From Myxococcales bacterium (GTDB taxonomy: Bacteria > Myxococcota_A > UBA9042 > PHBI01 > JAAZYN01), in the NCBI GenBank assembly GCA_014239625.1, contig JAAZYN010000171.1, forward strand, positions 1 to 7,205: a stretch of 7,205 bases of DNA, given 5' to 3'. The notes under the pieces are model-generated. The model was given only the letters and a program-made list of their open reading frames with translations. It was not told the DNA's origin and did no database searches. A program made the translations under genes and the position numbers. Shown one piece after another: positions 1-5,191 of this stretch (its first letter is position 1; every line of letters begins with the position of its first letter).

Positions 1-846
1 CATGCTGAACTTGGGAGGGCCGTAGCGAAATTGGTTGCCGACCCAGTAGCCCAGCCCGCCCTCCATGGTCTGAAACACCGTCGCATAGGTCGGGGCGCGT
101 TCAGGCCAGTTGTCACCAGCCAGAGTTCCCGGCGGACAGAGCGCGGTCGTCGTGTTGTCGCTGTTATCGGGAGTGAACCACGTGCCCGGCAGCCCGATTT
201 GGAAGTTCTTGAGCGGCTCGGGCGTGAGTCGCCAGGCTGCGGAGTAAAAACTCGCGCCGTAACGATACCCCTCAGGCGTTGGCCCCGATGAGCTCCCGAT
301 GTAGCCGTGCAGCCCGTTGTAGGCCAGGGTTGTCGGGTCGGCCCAGCAGGAAAACCCGTCCCCCTCATAGGCCGCCGGGCACATGCAGACGAAGCTACCG
401 GGCACGTTGACGCAATCGGCGATCGTGTCGCAACCACCGTTGGAGGCAGCACATTCATCGATGTCGATGCATACCGCGTCACCGTCTGAAGTATACCCGT
501 CCGCGCATGCGCAGGTGCCTTCGACACAGGCCTCATTGTCTCCACAGCTGACTTCGGCACAGAGATCGGCCGTAGTTACGTCCTGGTCAGCGTCGTGCCA
601 TGCGTCGTGCCATGCGTCGTGCGTGTCGAGGTCAACGACCACTGCATCCAGACTTCCATCGTCCGTTGGCGCGTCTGGATGCACGTCGTTGGTCGGTGCA
701 TCCAAGCCGCCGGCGTCGATGGGTAGGGCGTCCGCGACGACGACGTCGTTGTGGTTCGACGGCTGCTTCACGTCGTCGGGGCAGCCGAGAGAACCTGCAG
801 CAACACATAGAACGGCGCAGGTGGAACCCCAGTGGTTGTCAAACAT
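1..846 (-). CDS. Secreted EGF-domain protein, probable lipoprotein (partial, C-terminus off the left edge)
   Basis: The minus strand reads open from ATG at 846 to base 1: 282 codons, no stop. An A-rich ribosome-binding stretch (GAAAAGAAG) sits 3 bases before the ATG, and no in-frame start codon lies just upstream. Residues 1-22 form a hydrophobic signal sequence ending in S-L-G-C22, a weak lipobox (position -3 is Ser, and the n-region lacks Lys/Arg), so lipidation is an inference. Residues 23-95 are an Asp/Ala/Val-rich low-complexity linker. Six cysteines (C96, C101, C107, C112, C114, C126) form an EGF-like module. Residues 128-167 form a calcium-binding EGF module: D-I-D-E-C, cysteines C132, C139, C145, C154, C156, C167, and the C-x-N-x4-F-x-C-x-C motif at 145-156. 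Residues 168-282 are Trp/Tyr/Gly-rich and match no family I recognise. The protein probably sits on the cell surface and binds calcium or a partner; its actual role is unknown. It is transcribed away from the efflux operon, so no shared function is implied. Confidence 0.87.
   Translation of the reverse strand, partial: MFDNHWGSTCAVLCVAAGSLGCPDDVKQPSNHNDVVVADALPIDAGGLDAPTNDVHPDAPTDDGSLDAVVVDLDTHDAWHDAWHDADQDVTTADLCAEVSCGDNEACVEGTCACADGYTSDGDAVCIDIDECAASNGGCDTIADCVNVPGSFVCMCPAAYEGDGFSCWADPTTLAYNGLHGYIGSSSGPTPEGYRYGASFYSAAWRLTPEPLKNFQIGLPGTWFTPDNSDNTTTALCPPGTLAGDNWPERAPTYATVFQTMEGGLGYWVGNQFRYGPPKFSM
591..622 (-). repeat. 12-bp tandem repeat in the Asp-rich linker
   Basis: On the plus strand the unit cgtcgtgccatg occurs at 591-602 and 603-614, and a third, partial copy starts at 615. 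On the coding (minus) strand this encodes His-Asp-Ala-Trp repeated (residues 77-85). The 12-bp unit keeps the reading frame, so copy-number change would alter linker length without breaking the gene. Confidence 0.8.
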
Positions 847-947
847 GGACTTCTTTTCGTGGTCGTAGTGAGCCGGACTCCGCGAGGCGGCGCTACGTTG
901 CCACGACGCGGGGGGCTCTACGCAGAGATACAGAGCCTGCAATCCCG

Positions 948-977
948 ATTTTATCCTACCTGGCCAGCATGGTTCAA
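948..977 (-). promoter_or_regulatory. Candidate sigma-70-type promoter for the EGF-protein gene
   Basis: Read on the minus strand, TTGAAC (977-972) is followed after 18 bases by TAAAAT (953-948), matching 4/6 and 5/6 of the TTGACA/TATAAT consensus. Transcription would begin near 941, leaving a leader of about 95 nt before the ATG at 846. This is an AT-rich patch in otherwise GC-rich DNA. It is prediction only, and promoters in high-GC bacteria often deviate from this consensus. Confidence 0.4.
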
Positions 978-1142
978 CGGCTTGTAGTGCCGGTGACTTC
1001 GGCGTTAGCTGCGCGCCACCGAGAGATCACTCGCACCTTCTGGCGCGTCGCTCGGAACCTGCTGAGAAATGCGGGCTCGCGTGGTGGAGGCTCGGTGCGG
1101 CGACACCGCAGTCGAGGTCGGGGAGCTGACTCCAAGCCCGCT

Positions 1143-1171
1143 TTGACAGGCGTCGCGCGCCGCCATACGCT
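1143..1171 (+). promoter_or_regulatory. Candidate promoter for the efflux operon
   Basis: A perfect -35 box TTGACA lies at 1143-1148, followed after 17 bases by TACGCT (1166-1171), which matches only 3 of 6 consensus -10 bases. Transcription from here would give a leader of roughly 155 nt before the ATG at 1335. The weak -10 would fit a promoter that needs an activator, but this is speculative. Confidence 0.3.
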
Positions 1172-1323
1172 GAGCCCGCGGTGAAATGTGTCCTTTTCTC
1201 CAGTCGGGACCACCTCCGCACCTTCTTCCGGCTTGCATAGGAACGAGATTTACGCCCCTTCGAGCGCTCCTGTCGGCGGTGCCAATCACGGCGACCATCG
1301 GGATGAAGCGTGGACTCCATACC

Positions 1324-1337
1324 GAAGAGTGACGATG
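1324..1337 (+). promoter_or_regulatory. Ribosome-binding site that decides the start of the TolC-family gene
   Basis: GAAGAG at 1324-1329 lies 5 bases before ATG 1335. The same frame could open earlier, at ATG 1188 or GTG 1329, but the extra 49 residues from 1188 are not signal-like, whereas starting at 1335 puts a classic signal peptide at the N-terminus. Confidence 0.65.
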
Positions 1338-3557
1338 CCCCGACCGTTCGCCTGCTCCGTTGTCGCCCTCACTCTCCTCGCCACCGGTGTGCCGGGTCTG
1401 GCCGCCGAACCTGCCGAGATCTGGGTGGTGAGCGATGGGCGGAGTGAGGATGAGGCCATGCTCGCGGCCGTCGCCGCGGCTCTGACAGAGCTGGGTGTGC
1501 CACCGGTGAAGATGGTGCCCGGCGAGCTCGCGGCGACCCCTACGACAGCTCGGGCGGTGCTGGCCCTTGGGCCCGTTTCCGCTCAACGCGTGCGGCTGAG
1601 GCGTCGTGCACCACCGGCGGTGGCGGTTGGGCTCATGGCTGTGGGGAAACCTCTGCCTGTCAACGGCGTCAGCTCCGGCTGGACCCACGACGTGACGGCG
1701 GGTCTGCCATTGCTCCGGCGCCTTGGCGGGACCGGCTCGCCGGTGCTCTTGGCGTCGACGGGCTCGGTCGCTTCAACCAAGCGCGCTGCCATCCAACCGG
1801 TGTCCACGGCCCCAACGGGGGAGCTCAAGCTCCGGCCCGTCCTGCTCGGAGAGTTCCCGGATCGCGGCGCGGTGGCCAAGCAGCTGACGCGCGCCGGGGC
1901 GCTGGTCTACGACGCTCTCGGCGCGTCCCTCGTCGACAAGGGGCTCGCGGTGGCCGGTCGTGCAGCGGCTCCTGCCCTGTCCGAGGTCGCCAAATGGACA
2001 GCCGTCCAGCTCCAAAGGGTCTTGGAGCGGCGCACGGCAGCGGTCATCGCGGATCTCAGGAACCAGCCCAAGCGCTCCAGCCTCAACCTCACCGTGGCAC
2101 AGCGGGTCGCGGCCAGCGTCCCCCTCAGCCTCATCGCCGAGGCTCGTCTCTTCACGCGCTCGCAGGCGAGCGGCAAAGCGCTATCGATGACCGCCGCGGT
2201 CAAGTTTGGTCTGAAGCGGTCCCTTCAGGTCCGTGCCTCCCAGCTCGCGTTGGTCGGGTCGGACGCCAGGGTGTCGGGCGCCATGGCCACCCTGCTCCCC
2301 AGCCTGGGCGTGAGCCTCGGCGGGACGCTCATCGATTCCGACGCCGCGCGGGCTTCCGCCGGGGCCAACCCGCAGTTCACCCTCGACTTCAAAGCGAGCA
2401 TCTCGCAGCTGTTGTACTCCGAGCAGGCCTGGCTGGCCTACTCGCAGGCGAAGCTCGATCGCAAGGCGGTGGGGCACGACCATGCCAGCACGCTGCTGGA
2501 CGTGGTGCTCGCCGTGTCGCGCGCATGGCTCGAGGTCCAGCGCGCGACGGCCGTGGTGGAAGTCAATCGCGGCTTGCTGGAGCTGTCACGGGACAATCGC
2601 CGGCTGGCTGTGGGCCGAAAACGAGCGGGCACGGGCACCCGCGCCGACATCTTGCGCTGGGACAGTCAGATCGCCACGGATGCCGCTGGACTGATGGACG
2701 CGATCCTGACCTTGGTCACGGCCCAGATCACCTTGTCCGAGGTGCTGGGAGTGCCCCCGAGCGAGCGCGTGACGCTCGCCCAGCCGAGCCACGAACAGCT
2801 CGCCACCGAAACGGGCTCGGCGTTGATGCGAGGGGCTATGGACGACCTGCTCGCGTCGCGTCGCGTCGAGACCGCGCTGCTGGCTCAAGCGCTCAAGGCG
2901 GACCCGGAGCTACAGCGCCTGGCCGTGCTCGAGACGACCCAGCAGGAGACGATCGCGGCCACGACGCGTGAGATGTTCATCCCGGCGATGGGTGTCTCCG
3001 CCGGCCTGGTCCAACGCGTCGCCGACGCTGGCGTCGGCAAGCCGCCTTCCGTTCTCCCACCGGGGACGCCCGACGACACCGGGTTTTTCGTCACGTTCGA
3101 TATATCCCTTCCGCTGTTCGATGGAGGGGCGCGTTACGCTACGCTCGATGGAGCTCGCGCCGAAACCCAGCGGCTAAAGGTAGCCGTCGCCAGTCGCAGA
3201 CTCGCGGTCGATCGCCAGCTCCGTCAGGCATTCGTGGCCTCGAGCCTGGCCTTCACCAAGGTCGATCTGCATCAGAAGGCGCGCGATGCGGCCGTTGAGA
3301 GCTTGAGCATGACGGCACGTCAGTACGCCCGTGGCGCCACCGGGATCGCTCCGGTCCTCGACGCCCAGGCGCAGCAGAGACGTACCGAGCTCTCGCTGGT
3401 AAATCAGAGATTCGCAGCCGAGGACGCGCTGCTCGGCGTTTACCGTCAGGTGTCGGCGTTCTATTTCCTTTTGACCCCTCAGGAGCAGGCTCAATGGCAG
3501 ACACGCCTGAACAGGGCACTCCGGACGACATCGACTCCGAGCCCCGAGACAAAGTAA
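1335..3557 (+). CDS. TolC-family outer-membrane efflux channel with an N-terminal periplasmic-binding-like domain
   Basis: Outer-membrane channel of a tripartite exporter, 740 residues against roughly 420-500 for ordinary TolC proteins. Residues 1-24 are a signal peptide (hydrophobic core, probable cleavage after G-L-A-A24). Residues 27 to about 225 are an extra alpha/beta domain. Its layout (I-W-V-V strand, helix, A-V-L-A-L-G-P at 74-80, P-A-V-A-V-G-L at 94-100, G-V-S at 111-113, then P-V-L-L-A-S at 136-141) resembles the ABC_sub_bind (PF04392-type) periplasmic binding fold; this is my inference from pattern. From about 245 two outer-membrane-efflux repeats follow. The first has L-L-P-S-L-G-V-S at 320-327 and A-G-T-G-T-R-A-D-I-L at 431-440. 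The second has F-I-P-A-M-G-V-S at 548-555, S-L-P-L-F-D-G-G at 591-598 and A-T-G-I-A-P-V-L-D-A-Q at 668-678. It is first in the operon; its last 64 bases overlap the adaptor gene. Channel identity is firm; the substrate is unknown. Confidence 0.95.
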   Translation: MPRPFACSVVALTLLATGVPGLAAEPAEIWVVSDGRSEDEAMLAAVAAALTELGVPPVKMVPGELAATPTTARAVLALGPVSAQRVRLRRRAPPAVAVGLMAVGKPLPVNGVSSGWTHDVTAGLPLLRRLGGTGSPVLLASTGSVASTKRAAIQPVSTAPTGELKLRPVLLGEFPDRGAVAKQLTRAGALVYDALGASLVDKGLAVAGRAAAPALSEVAKWTAVQLQRVLERRTAAVIADLRNQPKRSSLNLTVAQRVAASVPLSLIAEARLFTRSQASGKALSMTAAVKFGLKRSLQVRASQLALVGSDARVSGAMATLLPSLGVSLGGTLIDSDAARASAGANPQFTLDFKASISQLLYSEQAWLAYSQAKLDRKAVGHDHASTLLDVVLAVSRAWLEVQRATAVVEVNRGLLELSRDNRRLAVGRKRAGTGTRADILRWDSQIATDAAGLMDAILTLVTAQITLSEVLGVPPSERVTLAQPSHEQLATETGSALMRGAMDDLLASRRVETALLAQALKADPELQRLAVLETTQQETIAATTREMFIPAMGVSAGLVQRVADAGVGKPPSVLPPGTPDDTGFFVTFDISLPLFDGGARYATLDGARAETQRLKVAVASRRLAVDRQLRQAFVASSLAFTKVDLHQKARDAAVESLSMTARQYARGATGIAPVLDAQAQQRRTELSLVNQRFAAEDALLGVYRQVSAFYFLLTPQEQAQWQTRLNRALRTTSTPSPETK
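3481..3496 (+). promoter_or_regulatory. Strong ribosome-binding site for the adaptor gene inside the TolC-family gene
   Basis: AGGAG (3481-3485) is spaced 8 bases from ATG 3494. This supports a start 64 bases before the upstream gene's stop and suggests translational coupling of channel and adaptor. Confidence 0.75.
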
Positions 3558-5191
3558 GCCCGCCCGAAGCGTCCCAGGGCGACGCGCCGACGACGGCGGA
3601 CACGGAGACCCCAGAACCGTCGGAGCAGCCCGAGCCAAGCGAGGCGGCGCCTCCCTGGTGGAAGCGGCCGAGCACGGTTGTGGGCCTGGCGGCGGTCATC
3701 GCCGTGGCGATCTTCTATCAGAACCGCGTGGAGGAGGCGACGCGGGCCGCTCCTGCGGCCAAGCCCAAGCCGCCCAAGTCGGTCGCCACCATCGAGGTGC
3801 CGACGGGTACGGTGCGTCGGGTCGTCGTGGGTCAGGGCACGGTGAGAGCTGCCAAGCGCGAACTGTTGACCTTCGAGCAGCAAGGCAAAGTCGTCTTCAT
3901 CGGCCGCGACGGCACGAGTCGCCCGCTGCGCGCCGGGTCCTTGGTCAAAGGCCCCAAGGTGGGTGAGGAGGCCCCCGCGAAGGACGAGGAGAAGCAGGCG
4001 AAGAAGGGAAAGGGAAAGAAGGGAAAGGGAAAGAAGGACAAGGACGTCGAGAAGCCTGAGGGTCAGTTCACCGCAGGGCAGCTGCTCGCCCGGATCGATG
4101 CGCGCGAACAGCAGCAGGGTATCGCGCTGTCGGAGGCCTCGTTGAGCCAGAGCCGACTCGACGTTCAACAAGCTCGCGCAGGCTTGACGCAGTCCAAGAC
4201 GGATCTCACGCTGGCTCGCGCCGACCTCAGACGGACCGAGGAGCTGTACCAGACGGGCGAAGCATCTACAGCGCAGCTGGAGCAATCCCGTGCCAAGGTC
4301 CGCTCCCAGCAGGCGGCCGTCGCGGCGCGACGGTCGGCGGTCTCCGCCTCTCGCAGCGGCGTCAAGGGGGCCAAGGCCCAGCTGGGGCAGTCGGAGTTGA
4401 CCCGGGAACGAACCGAGATTCGAGCGCCCTTCGACGGGCTCCTGGCAGCGGTGAATCTGAGGTTGGGTGACTTCAGCGGCCCCAACGCCATCGACTACAG
4501 CTCCAGGGACCGGGAGGTCGCCACCGCCCCATTCATCCTCATCGACCCCTCCGAATTCGAAGCGGTCGTGGAGCTACCGGCCAGCGCCGCAGAGAGCGTC
4601 AAACCCGGGCAGCCCGCGGTCATCATGTCCGCCACGGTGAGCTTGCGCGACCTCGACAAGCAACGTGGCACGGAGCTCTCCCTCGGATTCGTGGATTCCG
4701 TCGACCAGGTCATCAGTCCGAGCAGTCGCACCTCGCGCGTCACGATACGGACCCGGCACAACACCCACCTGCTCAAGGACGGGCAGTTCGTCTCCTGCGT
4801 CATCGTCACCGAGACCGCGCGCAACGTCCCGGTCGTCCCGGTGGAGGCGCTGCTGTTTCGCGACAACCAGGCCTTCACCTTTGTTCTGGACGCCTCGGGC
4901 AAGACGGTAGAGCGCCGGAGGATCGTCGGCGGCGTGAAGTCCATCCGGACGCTGGAGGTGAAGTCCGGGGTGTCCGCCGGCGACACCATCGTCACCGACG
5001 GGCGACACCGCTTGACGACCGGATCCGCCGTGGCGGTCGTCCGCAAGGACAAGGCCGACATCGGGTGGCAAGGCGAGTTCCCGGATCGGGACCACTGGGA
5101 ACCCAGCAAGGGCCTCAAGGGCAACAAGGACACCCAAAAGACGTCGCCGCAGGGGCCTGGCAAAGCCTCCGGCGGCTCGGGGTCGAAGTGA
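3494..5191 (+). CDS. RND efflux periplasmic adaptor (membrane fusion protein, HlyD/AcrA-like)
   Basis: 565 residues, longer than typical adaptors (about 370-420). It links the inner-membrane RND pump to the TolC-type channel across the periplasm. Residues 1-54 are an acidic Pro/Glu/Asp-rich segment, presumably cytoplasmic. A single membrane anchor follows W-W-K-R-P (hydrophobic about 61-75), so this is an anchored rather than lipidated adaptor. The first half of the lipoyl (barrel-sandwich) domain is about 116-137, with G-K-V-V-F-I at 131-136. It is interrupted by a Lys/Gly/Glu-rich insertion (about 152-190) before G-Q-L-L-A-R-I-D-A-R at 195-204. A Gln/Ala/Ser/Arg-rich coiled-coil hairpin spans about 203-300. 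The second lipoyl half is E-I-R-A-P-F-D-G-L-L at 308-317 with L-G-D-F at 324-327. Beta-barrel and membrane-proximal domains fill about 345-520 (P-V-V-P-V-E-A-L-L at 446-454; G-D-T-I-V-T-D-G at 496-503). A Lys/Gly/Ser-rich tail (523-565) is probably disordered. The stop codon overlaps the next gene's GTG. Confidence 0.95.
   Translation: MADTPEQGTPDDIDSEPRDKVSPPEASQGDAPTTADTETPEPSEQPEPSEAAPPWWKRPSTVVGLAAVIAVAIFYQNRVEEATRAAPAAKPKPPKSVATIEVPTGTVRRVVVGQGTVRAAKRELLTFEQQGKVVFIGRDGTSRPLRAGSLVKGPKVGEEAPAKDEEKQAKKGKGKKGKGKKDKDVEKPEGQFTAGQLLARIDAREQQQGIALSEASLSQSRLDVQQARAGLTQSKTDLTLARADLRRTEELYQTGEASTAQLEQSRAKVRSQQAAVAARRSAVSASRSGVKGAKAQLGQSELTRERTEIRAPFDGLLAAVNLRLGDFSGPNAIDYSSRDREVATAPFILIDPSEFEAVVELPASAAESVKPGQPAVIMSATVSLRDLDKQRGTELSLGFVDSVDQVISPSSRTSRVTIRTRHNTHLLKDGQFVSCVIVTETARNVPVVPVEALLFRDNQAFTFVLDASGKTVERRRIVGGVKSIRTLEVKSGVSAGDTIVTDGRHRLTTGSAVAVVRKDKADIGWQGEFPDRDHWEPSKGLKGNKDTQKTSPQGPGKASGGSGSK
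4001..4037 (+). repeat. 15-bp purine-only tandem repeat in the adaptor gene
   Basis: The unit aagaagggaaaggga occurs at 4001-4015 and 4016-4030, with a partial third copy (aagaagg) from 4031. It encodes K-K-G-K-G twice, then K-K-D-K-D (residues 170-184). The unit is five codons long, so expansion or contraction stays in frame. It forms the core of the charged insertion in the lipoyl domain. Confidence 0.9.

Larger units (their letters stand above)
847..1334. other. Divergent intergenic control region, no gene seen
   Basis: These 488 bases separate the leftward EGF-protein gene from the rightward efflux operon. Open frames cross it on both strands, but none has a recognisable protein, a good ribosome-binding site or conserved character. 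The region holds one candidate promoter per direction and a short overlapping hairpin possibility near 1093-1110 (TGCGG/CCGCA or CGGTG/CACCG). I saw no convincing long operator palindrome, riboswitch or RNA gene, and no regulator gene lies in the window. Confidence 0.6.

Noticed and set aside
591..622. Short tandem repeats as CRISPR, iterons or an attachment site
   Set aside because: Units are contiguous, in frame and inside a coding linker; there are no spacers and no mobile gene nearby.
1093..1110. Short hairpin as a terminator or operator
   Set aside because: A 5-bp stem with no following T run; such stems are expected by chance in GC-rich DNA.
383..1184. Plus-strand open frames opposite the EGF protein and in the intergenic region
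   Set aside because: Ser/Thr- and Arg-rich, with no domain; the minus strand encodes clear EGF modules with correctly spaced cysteines.
1188..1334. Extended N-terminus of the TolC-family protein from ATG 1188
   Set aside because: The added 49 residues are Ser/Pro/His-rich with no signal character and would bury the signal peptide; ATG 1335 has its own GAAGAG site.
3491..4285. Minus-strand open frame (264 codons) with Leu/Arg-rich product
   Set aside because: The Leu-rich run is simply the antisense of the Lys/Gly-rich purine repeat in the adaptor gene.
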